Shown: positions 24,116-35,249 of the stretch, one piece after another | How the letters are laid out: every line of letters begins with the position of its first letter | How positions within the stretch are numbered: position 1 is the first letter of the stretch | Source of the DNA: Nymphaea colorata | Taxonomy: Eukaryota > Streptophyta > Magnoliopsida > Nymphaeales > Nymphaeaceae | Direction of reading: 5' to 3' | DNA length: 64,000 nucleotides | NCBI RefSeq assembly: GCF_008831285.2 | Contig: NC_045139.1 | Location: 10,256,704-10,320,703, forward strand | The notes under the pieces: model-generated | The model's input: only the letters and a program-made list of their open reading frames with translations | Databases searched by the model: none | Told to the model about the DNA's origin: nothing | Made by a program: the position numbers and the translations under genes

Positions 24116-24397
24116 GTTCATTATTTTGAATAAAAGGTGAGGTCCAAACTCCTAGCAGCCTCGCATCACAAATGGCATATATATCAGGGAATAGTGGTGA
24201 ATATTCTAGCTATCACAATCTCGACGTAAGGGAGGGGAGGTTGGGCAGATGGCTGAGATACTAATTACTGGCTTTTTTTATTATATGTGCATGAATGATT
24301 TGATGAGATAGAGATCATGCACAAGTCTTCTCTTCTACGGAGTATGAGGCGACCCTAATTACGAAGCTGAATGAAGAGGCAAAATCTCTTTGTTCCT

Positions 24398-25315
24398 TAT
24401 TTATTTTGGTTAATTTGCTTTTCCAAAGCAAATGCACTTTTGAACTGGGCAATTGCAGGACATTAAAGGCCCGCGAATAAGCTCTTTGCCAGAAAACTTG
24501 AGGTGTTTAAACCATCATGAACATAATGGAAAGCTGTTTTAGTCATAAAATAAAATGAAAGGCTTGGGTCAACTTATTAAAGTTTCATGTAAAAGCAAAG
24601 TTTGGAGTTCAATGTCCAGAGAATGCATCCTTGCATAAAGGTTGAAGTGACACAGAGGCTTTTCTCGATCATATTCAAGCCCCAGTGAAATGAAAAACAA
24701 GTTGCTTTTAGCCAAATAGCTGGCCTGGAAAGAAACAAATTGGCAAGCCTTAGAACATGGATAATACAGTACCTCTAACTAAGTTGAGCCTTTGCTTTCT
24801 TTCATGTAGATATGAGGTAAAACACATTTTAGCTGAACACAAGGTTAACAAGCTATCAGCTGGAAAAGATACAAAGGCCCTCCTATTGTCCTTGCTTCCA
24901 GGGTCCTGGAGCTGTGTTGGGACTTGGGTGGGATATAGTATGTCCATCAAATAAAGTATCATGCTCCTGCTTCCACCATTTATGATATGGGGGAGTATCA
25001 CCCATAGGATGGAAGAGGCAAGGTGCCTCCTACACTCCTGTTTGCTCGACCAACTATGCTCTGCCGTTTGAGGCAAGCGAAAACATTAAAAAAAAATTCT
25101 GCTATATATTCCTTTAATCTCCATCTAAGATCAAGATCTTCCGAAAACATGACAAATTACTTGCAAACTCATCTAGAATTGAGGCTTGGTGAAAGGGAAC
25201 ATTGCCAATCTTCAATATCAGGTTTGTTAAGAGGTTGGATGCTCCATTCATGAAACCACTACGCTACTAATGAGGGGTCTGGATGGTAACGGAACTCCCA
25301 CTTTCTAATGCCTAT
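24398..25315. mobile_element. 0.9-kb insertion in block O, unidentified
   Basis: The right arm passes from the equivalent of AAGCTGAATGAA.AGGC..TTTGTT straight to CCA.AG.TGCTAATAAGC, whereas here 0.9 kb intervenes. I found no inverted termini, poly(A) or coding domain, so the type is unknown. It may equally be a deletion in the right arm. Confidence 0.45.
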
Positions 25316-25729
25316 AATTACCACGAAGCTGAAGCAGCTAATAAGCAGCACAAGCAGCCCACAGTTCCATAAACTTGAAAATCATGCTTTGCTAATGCAT
25401 GGATTCAGCCATATGTGTAACAATAAGAACAAAATTCATTCACTTGCAATAGACCAAGTGCATTGTGTCATCCTTTTGAGTAATATATTTGCAAATGCCA
25501 GGTGTTTTCTTCTTTTATCAAAACCATTTCGGACACAGGTCGTACATTGCTTCGTCTTATCTTCAAGCATTTGTCATTAGTTCTTGTTTACTGTTATCGC
25601 TTCCAAACCAAACATGTCTTTTGTGATGCATTTTCAGATTCCTTTTGTGCTTTCTTCTTCATCTTGTTCTTCACTCTAGGCAGGACATGCTTGGTGATTG
25701 TTACTTTATAAGACAGTGCATAGTGCATC

Positions 25730-26010
25730 TAGGAATGTCCAACAAGAGAGCTAGAGCTCAATTTGTTTAAGCTTGTGTCACTTGGTTCATACAATTTTTT
25801 TTTACTTTAAATTAAAGTTGAAAACTACAAGAGGTGTGTTAAAATTGTCAAAAATTATTGACATGTCCCTAAATATTAACAAACAAGGAAGACATGAGCA
25901 GGCTCAATTTTAAACATGCCGAGCTCATCAAGCTCGAACTGGACTCATTTATTAAATGAGTCGAGCTTACACGTACGAGTTTGATTCAAGCCTAAGTTCG
26001 CTTGACTCAT
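25730..26010. mobile_element. hAT-like repeat fragment with GAGCTCAAGCT motifs
   Basis: Starting TAGGAATGTCCAACAAG, with GAGCTAGAGCTCAATTTG, CCGAGCTCATCAAGCTCG and ATGAGTCGAGCTTACACG, it resembles in composition the better-preserved element at 40787-41416. Ends are not clear. Confidence 0.35.
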
Positions 26011-27090
26011 TTAACCCATAATTGTATGGATCTATCACGTAACCTGACCATTTGGCGATCCAGGTGCATCCCCCTTGGGGACGCCAAGGCTGCACGTGAC
26101 TTTCAGCATTTTTGTTTCTGAAAGCATCCTGTCCAAGATATAGACGAGTCCAGCTGCACAAGTAGGTGGGAAATGGAAAAGTCAAAGCACATATATAGAT
26201 GATCATGGACCGGGTCCACTGGGATTCCATAATTCCCATTAATTTGTCGATTCATCCCACCAAGATTCACCGTTTTCATTTCAATATCCAACAGCTCGGG
26301 CCCGGGCCTTGAAGATATCCTGTACTACACGAAGCCATGATCAAGCTCCATTCAACTCCAAGAAACTCAACTATATATTTTCATAACCTCTCTATGCGTT
26401 TACTCGCAGAAAGTGTGGTTAGATGCGTTGCTCTGGGCTGCATCAATGGCACATGAGTCCAAACTTGAAGATCAAAGAGCGCGAGCTTTGATAGCTATGT
26501 CACATCTCGTGCAAATCACCATCGTTGACAAAGGATTTGATTCAGAGTATTCCACGGTAAAAAAATACCAGCATTAATTTAGTAATGAATGATCTGAGTG
26601 TGGCGCATTTATGTTCGTGTTGACCGGATGTATGCAATACGAAGGCTCACATTAAACAACTTAGATTGTATATTGCAAAAAGCTGGCACAGATGTTTCTT
26701 TGCACAAATACCGTAATGTGGAAACGTTGAGAAGTGTTGATCTTGAGATTAAGGGTGTATGTCCTTTGTTCGAGTCTTAGAGGATGGTATTGAGAAATGT
26801 TGATCTTGAGATTAAGGGTGTCATGGTGGAGGCCAAGTGAACAGGTTCAAGGCAACATTAGAGTTTTGTTTTCAAATCCCACTCTTGAGATTAAGGGTGC
26901 CATGGTGGAGGCCAAGTGAACAGGTTCAAGGCAACATTAGAGTTTTCAAATCCCACTTGACCTCGAGTTTTATTTGTCTGTGTCCCGAAATCAATTCTTG
27001 TGTCCCTCTATGCATGGAATAGCACCCAAGGCTTGAGGTATTGAGTGGAGATTGGCTTCACAAAGGCGTTCTTTGTTAACCATTGGCTTA
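25980..27090 (+). repeat. Block A, left copy (direct repeat of 56340-57645)
   Basis: Long collinear matches on the same strand include GCACAAGTAGGTGGGAAA, CAGCTCGGGCCCGG, ACACGAAGCCATGATCAAGC, GGGCTGCATCAATGGCACAT, GTGTGGCGCATTTATGT and GAGATTGGCTTCAC. It does not code. It lies between two blocks whose partners are inverted, which makes its direct orientation anomalous. Confidence 0.88.
26805..26960 (+). repeat. Two-copy 78-bp tandem duplication in block A
   Basis: Units begin CTTGAGATTAAGGGTG(T/C)CATGG at 26805 and 26883 and share GGCCAAGTGAACAGGTTCAA. A partial third occurrence of the first motif is at 26740. The right copy of block A has no second unit. Confidence 0.85.
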
Positions 27091-27304
27091 ATAAATACAA
27101 ACATTTGAACGAACAAGATGGATTTACATACAACATACACACACATGTTACTGTGCAGCATCTGCACGAATTGAAGCAACGAGACATTAACTTGCTTGAT
27201 TGATAAATGTGAAAAGGGAACATAAAAGAAAATTAACATGTATAAGGAAATGGTAAACAGGATAAATCAAGACCAAAAGTTATATATATATCCATTAACA
27301 CTTT

Positions 27305-27470
27305 CCACATTCTCTTTAAAAGTGATAGCAATTGCTATCCACCAGAATTCAAATCGATAAAAGCATATGGCGCCATCACTCTTATGGGATGATGTAGAAA
27401 CCGTTGAATGGGAGAGGTAGATATGTCAACCTAATCTCAAGGTCAACTCCCACATGAAAGCAGCCGTAGG
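27305..27470 (+). repeat. Block P of the inverted duplication (left arm)
   Basis: Its reverse complement matches 54695-54840: GATAGCAATTGCTATCAC with GGTAGCACTTGCTATCAC, AGGTTGACAT(A/G)TCTAC, and ATATGCTTT(T/C)ATC. It has moderate divergence with small indels. Confidence 0.7.
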
Positions 27471-27734
27471 AATTATTAAATCCATCGAACAGACTCACAA
27501 AAATTACCTTACTGCTCTTCAACTTTGTTTTAAAAAAATTTACATAAGAGACATCATCTTCCCCGGCCTAGAGAGCATGAAACTGTCAAGGCCATCCTCT
27601 TGGGATTGAGTTGCGTGCAGCACTCAACAAATATACACCAAAAAGGTAGACAAAGGTACTTTTGAAATCTTTTCATAAAGTAGAACACATTTTAGATTTT
27701 TTTCTCTTTTTTTTTCACAATTCTTGTTTACCCT

Positions 27735-27945
27735 TATAAAAAGTTTTTTTTCAGTGTTTTAATGGGGATATTTTCGTCATTGCATACCCCTGTGGGTGAA
27801 AAAATCATGAAACAGGGGTGGTGTATAGAACCTGTTTCGCATAATCCCACCCTCAACACTTGTGCTACCGATGGATGCCCTTGAGATTTGAACCAGGGAT
27901 CTACCAGCCATATGGCTGACCGAATGAGGTGTGCCAAACTCTTCG
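27735..27945 (-). mobile_element. tRNA-derived SINE-like sequence
   Basis: On the - strand it reads TTTGGCACACCTCATTCGG followed 41 bp later by CTGGTTCAAATCTCAAG. These resemble RNA polymerase III box A and box B (GGTTCRANNCC) at tRNA-like spacing. No cloverleaf can be drawn. A T-rich stretch follows near 27690-27760. It has no counterpart in the right arm. Confidence 0.35.
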
Positions 27946-27959
27946 GAGCAATTTGATTA

Positions 27960-30235
27960 CATATAAAATATTAATGGAGATTAAAAACTCAGTGGACCAT
28001 GCGTTTCATAACTAATATTGACTGAGAGGATCTCAAGAGAATGATTTATTTTGACTTGTTTTCTTACCACTTTCCTTTAGTGAAAGTGAGCATATTTGCC
28101 TAGATTACTACATGCTGGGACTTGTGGAATACAAATATGGCAACCTAAATGTTTTTCCCTTTCATTTGACAAGAACAGGATGACTTGCAGGAGGGAGTTA
28201 GAAATTTTTTGTTAAGAAAGTAAACTAGTTTCAAAATTTTGCCAGAGACAATATATATATATATATATATATTGAAACCGGCCTGTCCCCCTTGACTTAG
28301 CCCTTGGTTTTAGGTTCCTAAATAGGTTCCCCATGCCTTCTTAGTGATGACATTCGACCGTTGTCCAAGCTGGTCCGGCTTTCTCTATAGATATCTTGTC
28401 AATCAATCCTCCAAAGAAAATGGGTCCATCGCGTTTAATTTCTCTCTCCCTTCACAGGGGCTACCTCAACTCATACAAGCACATAAAACAATATGAAACT
28501 ATTGAGAGTTTGGTTGATTGTAAGGTTGTATTTGATTACCGTCGAGAGAAGATCCACGATGATGTGAGATCACAGCGGAGGGGATCTCTGGTACGCCATT
28601 TTGAAGTCTGACTGCCTCCCGCCTCCCGATGAGACCTCAATTCCAGGTTTTTTGACAACATAGTGTAGATTTGAGATCCATGATGATCGGAGTTCATGTT
28701 GAAATCTACAGTCAGTTGAAATTGTGGATTTCTGCTATGTTGATTGTAGATTTCTGTTGTAAAGTATTTTTTATCAGGAACCACTTTTTTTCCTTTAGTT
28801 TTTCCAAAGCCGGTCCTCTTTCTTTTTTTGAATCCTTCATTCTATGCAGTATCCGATCGGTAAAAATTCTACTTCGTTTCACAGTTTACCTATTAACAGA
28901 TAACGAGCTAATTCAGTTCCTCGTCAATGGGAGTTATTTTCATAAAAATAGCCATATATTCGAGCTCTTAATTTGTGTCAAGAAATTTAGAAAAGGATAC
29001 AAATTCACATACATAATCTTTAGGATGTTTCTTAGGTTCTCACCCTCATTCTCTTTCAAAAACGTTCTCTTCCAAAATTGTTCTTAAGAGGTCATTTGGT
29101 AGTTGGAACATTTTATGAGTGTTTCATAAATTTTACCTAAAGATTGAAGCAGATTTATAAAATAGTAGAACTGAGTGCCTATGAATCTATCTCAATTTTA
29201 AGTCTAATTCATAGATCACTTACAAAGTGTGTTTCATTTGGCACATAACCTTTACGAGTAAACCTGTTGACTTTGCTTTGTAAATTAAGTAATGGAGGCT
29301 GAATTCTCTAAACTTTAAAAGACAAATTTAGAAATTAAATAGCTAATTAAGGACCATTACGTACATAGCCACTTTTTGAGTTGAAGTTCAAAACTGGGAG
29401 AGTGCATTACATGAGGCTGACCATTAATGTTCGAAAGGAACAAATATTGATTGAAAGTACAGCGATTCCCTTGTTTTTCCAGAATAAATTACTTTCGCAC
29501 TTAAATTAAGAGAAAATATGGCGATCATGAAAAAAGAAAAAAACAAATTTAAAGGAGCTTGTGATGGTTCATTTGTAGGCTCATAAAAAGCTTATATACA
29601 CTCAAGGGAAACATTTTTTGTTATTTGAAGAAAATTCATACGTTAAAGATGTAGTCTTATTTGTTAGAAAGTGGTCAAAGATAAAATGTGTTCTTTTTTT
29701 CTTTGCTAACCAATTACTTAATCTCTCACTTATAATAGACTCTTCATCATGGCGGTAGAACAAATATGGAAGTTCAGTTGAAGATAGAGTTCAAAATTTT
29801 AAATGGATGGAGGAAATGCATCCAACATCTAATTGGGAGGCTCATACGTTAAAAATAAAGAAAGAAAGAAATTCCAAAGACTTGTTTATAGTATTTTCAC
29901 TTTTGTTGAAAAGTCAGTGCCTAATAGAAATATTAGTGGAAAAGAAATGAAAATTAACCACTATATTCCAGCAGAAAATTAGGTGAACCTAATATCAATG
30001 GGGTTGATTTATTTATCGACATATAAAACAGATATTTAGCGTAAATAGGAATGTCTTTTCCTCTCTCTCACTGTCATAAAAGATTATGTGAAGTCTATCT
30101 GAAAGGCTCACCAATGGATGATGATGGATGCCGTGAGATCCAAATGAGCTTTATCGGGTAAGGTATAATTATATAATGGTGTTCACAATTTCACTTATAA
30201 TATAACATATCTTTTTTTTTTTTTGGTTAGGTTGA
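27960..30235. other. Intergenic DNA upstream of UGT1
   Basis: Contains a (TA)n run at 28251-28272 and scattered AT-rich sequence. A 71-codon frame at 28396-28611 is not recognisable. No gene supported. Confidence 0.4.
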
Positions 30236-30239
30236 CTTT

Positions 30240-30500
30240 TAAACTGTGTCAAGTAGACACTACATGAAAAAAAATAGGTTGCAAACTGTGGCAAACTGTG
30301 GCAAGTAGGATACTCCACATGAATAAATAGGTTGCAAACTGTGGCAAGTGCGACACTCGACATGAAGAAATAGGTTGCAAACTATGGTAAGTGCAACACT
30401 AGATATGAAAAAATAGGTTGTAAACTGTGGCAAGTGCAACAGTAGATATGAAAAAATAGATTGCAAACTGTGGCAAATACGATACTAGAGATGAAGAATG
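30240..30500. repeat. 43-bp minisatellite upstream of UGT1
   Basis: Five and a half units of about 43 bp share GTTGCAAACTGTGGCAAGTG and end in ATGAARAAATAG. The period is not a multiple of three, so the open frames crossing it on the - strand are by-products. It ends about 560 bp before the UGT1 start and has no counterpart before UGT2. Confidence 0.92.
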
Positions 30501-30597
30501 TAACATACATCCACCCAAGCCCCATAACAAGCTCAAGTCTTAAAAGCATAACACCCGCAACTTTTTCCATGTAAATATTAACAAAATTAAAAAAAAT

Positions 30598-30870
30598 ACC
30601 CATTATCGATTGAAAAAAAAAAAAGAAAATTGTGCGTCACGTCTACCGATATTTTTTTATATATATTGAGCACCGGATTGGGTAAAAATGACATCTAGTC
30701 GTAAGATTCTAGGAAGGACTATGTGAACATCAAAAAATTGAAAAAATTGAAAAGAACGACCATTGTCGATCGAGAAAACGGAAAATTATAAGTCACCATC
30801 GATATTTTTTTACATATCTTAAGAACCAGATAATTTTCCACTTGGGTGAAAATGTCAGTATCCACATAAT
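30598..30870 (+). repeat. Two-copy direct repeat of about 100 bp in the UGT1 upstream region
   Basis: Copies at 30598-30695 and 30752-30870 share CCATT(A/G)TCGAT(T/C)GA, GAAAATT, CCGATATTTTTTTA(T/C)ATAT and GGGT(A/G)AAAATG. Confidence 0.75.
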
Positions 30871-30963
30871 AACATGCGCATTATATTCAGTTCAATGTGT
30901 TACCAGAAGCAGCATTGCACCGGCTGGGCCGTGATTTCATCCGAACATGGGCTAATGGAGTTG

Positions 30964-30972
30964 TATAAATAT
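30964..30972 (+). promoter_or_regulatory. UGT1 core promoter (TATA box)
   Basis: TATAAATAT lies 91-99 bp before the ATG, within sequence shared with UGT2: TAATGGAGTT(G/C)TATAAATATCACA, then GGGTTTGCAC and ACCCATCAGGCA. Expected transcription start is about 30995-31000, giving a 5' leader of roughly 65 bp. Upstream homology with UGT2 continues to about 30880, except for 130 bp present only in UGT2. Confidence 0.75.
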
Positions 30973-31062
30973 CACATAGGGTTTGCACAAAACCCATCAG
31001 GCATACTAGTAGCTTCTTCCTCATACTAGTGTTCAGTACTTAGCACGAGAAGGAGAATGCAA

Positions 31063-32463
31063 ATGGGGAGTCTCGCATTGGAGGGCGACAACCACGACCA
31101 GCCACTTCAGGTGGTCATGTTCCCATTTCTAGCCTTCGGCCACATCTTCCCTTTTGTCCATCTCTCGAACGCCCTTGCTGTTAATGGCGTCAAAGTCACC
31201 TTCCTCACCCTTCCCTCCCTCGTCCCCAAGATTCGCCTCTCCCTCGACTCTAACGTCCCCATCCTCAGCTACAAACTTGCCCCCATCGACGGCCTTCCCT
31301 CCGACGTCTGCACCACGAACGGCTGCAGCGAGGTGCTGGCCGAGCTACTGAGGCAGGCAATGGACGCGACGCGACCACAGATTGCTAAAATACTCGCCAA
31401 ACTCTCCCCTCAGGTCGTTGTCTTTGACGCCATCCAATGCTGGGTGCCGGAGGTGGCGGAGTTGCTCGGTATCAAGTCCGTCTACTTTTCTATCTTCAAT
31501 GCCATCACCGTTGCTAGCACCATCCTCTTCGGCTTGACACCTCACCAGAAACCATCGCTCTGGAGGCTGAGGCTGCCGCCGAGAGAGCTGATCTCCGTGT
31601 ACCTGAGGGTGAAGCCTTATGAGGTACGTGGCATGCTCTCCAATGCCCACGGCTCTGGCTCGGAGGCCTCCAACTTCAGCCGCCTGGTCTCCTCCGTGGC
31701 TCGCAGCGATGCCATTGCCGTGAGGAGCACCTACGAGGTGGAGGCGCCTTCGATTAAGTACCTGTCTTCTCAATGCCGGAAGCCGGTGCTGCCCACCGGC
31801 GTGCTCCTGCCGAAGGGCCCAGCTGGAGACCTAGAGCCGAAGCTGGCCGAGTGGCTCAACAAGTTCCCAAAGGGCACAGTTGTTTTCTGCTCTTTTGGAA
31901 GCGAGTCGTATCTGTCGGTGAAGCAGATGAAAGAGCTGGTTGTGGGGCTCGAGATGACCAGATTCCCGTTTTTGGCTGTGCTGAACACTACCGCCGACAC
32001 GCCTAAGGTGAAGAAGCAAGAGTTGGAGGCGGAGATAGGAGAGAAGGCAGGAGGAAGGGGGATGGTGTGCAGCGGGTGGGTAAACCAGCCACTCATCATG
32101 AGGCATCCGGCGGTCGGCTGCTCCATCAACCATGGTGGCTGGAGTTCTATAGTGGAAGCGGCGGAGGGAGGGTGCCAGTTGGTGATGTTACCGGTGAAGG
32201 GAGACCAGTACCCGAACACGAAGCTGATGGTCATGCAGCTTAGGGCAGCAGTGCAGATCAACAGGAGAGCTTGGGATGGGTGGTTCACCAGGAAGGCCGT
32301 AAGGAAAGCAGTGAGGGCCGTAATGGTTGAAGGTTCGAAGAAGGGGAAGGTGGTGAGAGCCAACAACTCCAAGTTGAGGGAGATCCTTCAGCAGGAGGGG
32401 TTGCAGGAAGACTATACGAAGGGCTTCATAACCATGCTTACGGAGTTGGTAGCTTCACCATGA
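31063..32463 (+). CDS. UGT1: UGT79-like (group A) UDP-glycosyltransferase
   Basis: Intronless, 466 residues, usual for plant family-1 UGTs (GT1, GT-B fold, cytosolic). The N-terminal acceptor domain has the catalytic His27 (AFGHIFPF) and its partner Asp122 (VVVFDAIQ). The C-terminal donor domain has CSFGSESYLS and a 44-residue PSPG box, Trp339 to Gln382: GWVNQP..., with Trp at box position 22 (Trp360), His at 19, Glu at 27 and Asp-Gln at 43-44, as in UDP-glucose-type enzymes. The VPTG.LLP.. linker, the FTRKAV block and the VRANNSKLREIL tail resemble UGT79/91 enzymes, which extend the sugar of flavonoid or anthocyanin glycosides. Substrate not deducible. An ATG two codons earlier (31057) is in frame, but the matching codon in UGT2 is AAG, so 31063 is preferred. 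Looks functional. Partner: UGT2, inverted. Confidence 0.93.
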   Translation: MGSLALEGDNHDQPLQVVMFPFLAFGHIFPFVHLSNALAVNGVKVTFLTLPSLVPKIRLSLDSNVPILSYKLAPIDGLPSDVCTTNGCSEVLAELLRQAMDATRPQIAKILAKLSPQVVVFDAIQCWVPEVAELLGIKSVYFSIFNAITVASTILFGLTPHQKPSLWRLRLPPRELISVYLRVKPYEVRGMLSNAHGSGSEASNFSRLVSSVARSDAIAVRSTYEVEAPSIKYLSSQCRKPVLPTGVLLPKGPAGDLEPKLAEWLNKFPKGTVVFCSFGSESYLSVKQMKELVVGLEMTRFPFLAVLNTTADTPKVKKQELEAEIGEKAGGRGMVCSGWVNQPLIMRHPAVGCSINHGGWSSIVEAAEGGCQLVMLPVKGDQYPNTKLMVMQLRAAVQINRRAWDGWFTRKAVRKAVRAVMVEGSKKGKVVRANNSKLREILQQEGLQEDYTKGFITMLTELVASP

Positions 32464-32502
32464 AGATGGTCAAGTTCCCATCACGTCCATGCATGCATGG
32501 GA

Positions 32503-32577
<75 letters not shown>

Positions 32578-32775
32578 CCCTGTAATGTTGAGTATGCTAT
32601 TTCTCTCGCTGTCTCACTTTCTCTCTTTGTAAAACAGGTGTCAATTCCCATGCACGCAAGTGTGTAGTGTTTTCAAGTGTATCAGTGGTAACAACAGTGC
32701 TGTCGTTAAATTTCTTTACTGCATTTAGTTCTGTGTTTTTCCCACTGTAATTTGACGGCTTTCAACAAAAGTTGG
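32464..32775 (+). other. UGT1 3' UTR region, shared with UGT2
   Basis: After the stop, CCATGCATG, GATCTCTCTCTC, TTTGTAAAACA, TCCCATGCACGCAA(G/C)TGTGTAGTGTTTTCAAGTGTAT (two blocks) and CATTTAGTTCTGT match the reverse complement of 50930-51117. In UGT1 a (CT)n(TA)n microsatellite at 32499-32575 is expanded. No canonical AATAAA is seen in the shared part. Confidence 0.7.
32499..32575. repeat. (CT)n(TA)n microsatellite in the UGT1 3' region
   Basis: About 15 CT units directly followed by over 20 TA units. UGT2 has only a short (CT)n at the same place, so the expansion is specific to UGT1. Confidence 0.95.
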
Positions 32776-34008
32776 CTACTTGGCTTCACACAAAGTCTTA
32801 AAGTGAACCAGAAATGCAACATCAATTCCCTGTTGCCTTTACCAAAGTTGGCTAATTATTGATCAGTTTCGAGTCAGTTGGAAAAAATTACAGTCTATTT
32901 ACTAATGTGGCGTGCTATTGCTGATGTGGTAAAATATCTATAGTAAAATTCATACTTATTAAACTAGAAATTTGAGGTCAGACTTAAGATCTATCCTTAA
33001 GATTTTTATCTTACTTCTTTGCATTGCTAAATTATGGGACTTAAAATCGGAGGGGGGAGGGTCCGACCGTAAAATTTTTGTTCTTAAATCCCGAGGTTTT
33101 CTAATTTGAGGCTATCAAACACCGCTGAAGGTCAGCATGATACAAATTGAAAACCAATGTGTATATGCAAAGTTGGCGATGAAACAAAGTCCAATAACCA
33201 ACGATATGTGAGGAGAAGTTAGAATAAGAATTTATCTGTATGCAACCGACATCTCAATACATGTTAAATTGACATAGAGTCCGACTTTGGATTTTGGCCT
33301 TAAAGAATTCCGTCAGATCGTTTACATAGATTAGAATCTAGTAAGTGCAACTTGATAACGCCTAGTTCTTCCAGCACCAACTCACAATCGAAAAACTTCT
33401 AGGAGCCATCTGGCTAAATTTCTTGCCATAATCTAGAAGAACAGATCCTATGCTTTTGCCAACAACTTCAATGGATTTTTACCTTTACACAAGAAACGGA
33501 CATGCATATATTACTGCTACTGCACCTAAATTGACTTATAATCTCTGCACCAGTATTAATCGAGCGTAAAGGCCTATGCCCAGTGAAAAACATAAATATG
33601 TGGCCAGCTTTCAGGATTATGGCTAAAACTTCCCTCTTAAGATCGTTCCATTGTAATTTACCCTAATTGACTTCCATCAGACCCATCTAATGTCTGTCAC
33701 ATTAGTCAGATCAAATTATGATAAGTGGATGCATCGATTGAATTTCGTCAACCGTAGATAAAATATTGCATGGATTGGTCCAATTCAGTTTAATAGCCTG
33801 GGTGAGACCCTAGTTGAACCACAAAAATACAACTTTTTTTCTGTCAATTTTTACAATACCCTTTTTTTGAGTCAGTAAAAGCCCGACCCCCTTTTTTGTG
33901 GTGTTGTTCATAGTTGAGAGGTGTTTTTCCACTTTAAATTTTTTCTACATTTTCTTTTTTTTTTTTTTGGTTTCAAATAAGTCTTCAGCCTCCAAATAAG
34001 TCATCCGC
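32776..34008. other. Intergenic DNA
   Basis: No open frame of interest. 32985-33125 has GATCT/AAGATC-type inverted motifs that might be a decayed MITE. Nothing else supportable. Confidence 0.35.
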
Positions 34009-34523
34009 ACTACATGAATGTTGATCTTCAATGGCATTCATCAAGTGTCACCGAAAGTATTTACTTTGAAAAAAGCTATGCCAGAAAAAATGCCACTGAA
34101 AGATGCCACTGAGAGAGACGTGATTCTTATTGGCACATTGTTTACGTATGCCATAGACGTAGACCTTCTGTTGAAAAGAAAATGAGCCACTAACAACCTT
34201 TAAGTGACACTTGAAAAATGTTATTGTAGATTTTTTTATAGCTGCCATAGCATGTCATTGAAGTAACTTTCAGCGGCATTTTTAAACACCATAGTTGGGT
34301 GTACATTGACATTAAAAAAGTGCCATTAAATAGTTTTCTATGACAAGAAATAAACGCCACTGAAACGTGCCAATTACACATTTAATATATCATTATCAAC
34401 AATTTATGAGACATAAAAAGCACCACTGACGGCTCTTCAGTGAGACATTGAATGCCATTGTTATTATTTGATGGCATATCGAAAATGCCACTATAGACTT
34501 TTCAGTGGCACACATTTGTGTGA
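34009..34523. mobile_element. Short non-autonomous CACTA-like element
   Basis: It begins CACTACATGAATGT. About a dozen copies of GCCACTGAA or its complement TTCAGTGGC are spread over 500 bp in both orientations, the subterminal repeat pattern that CACTA transposases bind. The right end (ACATTTGTGTG) is a poor match to the left end, and no 3-bp target duplication is evident. No coding capacity. Confidence 0.5.
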
Positions 34524-34524
34524 G

Positions 34525-35044
34525 AGAGAGAGAGAGATGTATGGAGGTGCATTAATTTAAAAGATTGCAATGTTATTATCCTTAAACTTTTATTTAGACA
34601 AATAAAAATTAAAAACATACATATACTAGACTTTTTCTCTCCAAGAGAAAAAAATCCGTCTCAATCAAAATTTTCCCAATGTTTGTGGATTGATATGTGA
34701 CTCATTTTTGAGTCCTCTCATCCTTGCATGCCTCAAAGCCATCATGCCTGTGGGGCTCCTTGACCAATGTTATATAGAGATTGGCATCATCCTTGGTTAC
34801 AAATAGTTCTGTCTGCATTATCCTTGGTTATATACATAGGTCTTATCCATTTGCTACTCCCTGTGTACTCTTGCTTTTACTCCTCATTGAAATCCAATAC
34901 GAAAGCTATACTGCAAGGTAGGATAATTGCATCAATTAAGATTTTATAAGATTCTACTGAATTTAAGTCATCTACAATGCCCAATTTTTTCTCTTGTAAT
35001 TGAGGTTAGTATGGACACATGTTTTCAAGCTTAAAAAGCCAAAC
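34525..35044. other. Intergenic DNA
   Basis: AT-rich with no recognisable feature apart from a short (GA)n at 34522-34536. Confidence 0.35.
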
Positions 35045-35245
35045 AATCCATGTGTTTTCATCCTAAAATTGCTTTGGTTTCTATGTTTGCATCAGAAAAA
35101 TGTGTTTTATCTTTGAAAATAGAGATAAAAGGACTCACCCATCGATATGAGGGTAAGCCATTTCCAATGTCTTTATTAGGGTTAACTAGACCAAGAACTA
35201 GCCAATTCTCTTTGCACATTACAACATTTTCAAGTGTTTGCATAC
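35045..35245 (-). mobile_element. Diverged solo fragment of a Tat-type LTR end
   Basis: On the - strand it follows the last 150 bp of the LTRs: GGTTAACCCTAATAAAGACATTGG (compare TGATTACCCCCGGTAAAGGCACTGG), ATATCGATGGGTGAGTCC (compare GTACGGACGGACTAGTCC), then AAAACACATTTTTCTGA and CCAAAGCAATTTTAGGATG. It is much older or from a sister family. Confidence 0.6.
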
Positions 35246-35249
35246 ATTC

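Larger units (their letters stand above)
23783..25415 (+). repeat. Outer block O of the inverted duplication (left arm)
   Basis: The reverse complement of 57650-58191 aligns here in three pieces: 23783-24024 (TCCTCAAAATTCAA, CCAATTGGTTAGTG, TAAGTAAACATGATAACA, GCCATTTTGAGAGAGAGGAA), about 24190-24397 (CGTAAGGGAGGGGAGGTTGG, CAAGTCTTCTCTTCTA) and 25316-25415 (GCTAATAAGCA, CAGCCCACAGTTCCATAA, ATGCTTTGCTAATGCATGGA). The gaps hold a U6-containing insertion and a 0.9-kb insertion that the right arm lacks. Confidence 0.85.

Noticed and set aside
24757-25076. Open frames on both strands (e.g. RYEVKHILAEHKVNKLSAGK) suggesting a peptidyl-prolyl isomerase fragment
   Set aside because: Only a few residues resemble the parvulin start; no catalytic block follows and the segment lies in an unidentified insertion.
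27840-27945. Candidate tRNA gene on the - strand
   Set aside because: A box-B-like GGTTCAAATCTC exists, but no acceptor stem or anticodon arm can be paired; kept only as a weak SINE-like call.
29088-29260. Possible MITE resembling 57385-57547 (GTCATTTGG at the left, CATTTGGCAC at the right)
   Set aside because: The two end motifs are in direct rather than inverted orientation and no target duplication is present.
30169-30603. Three overlapping Cys/Leu-rich - strand frames
   Set aside because: They arise from the 43-bp minisatellite, whose period shifts the frame at each unit.
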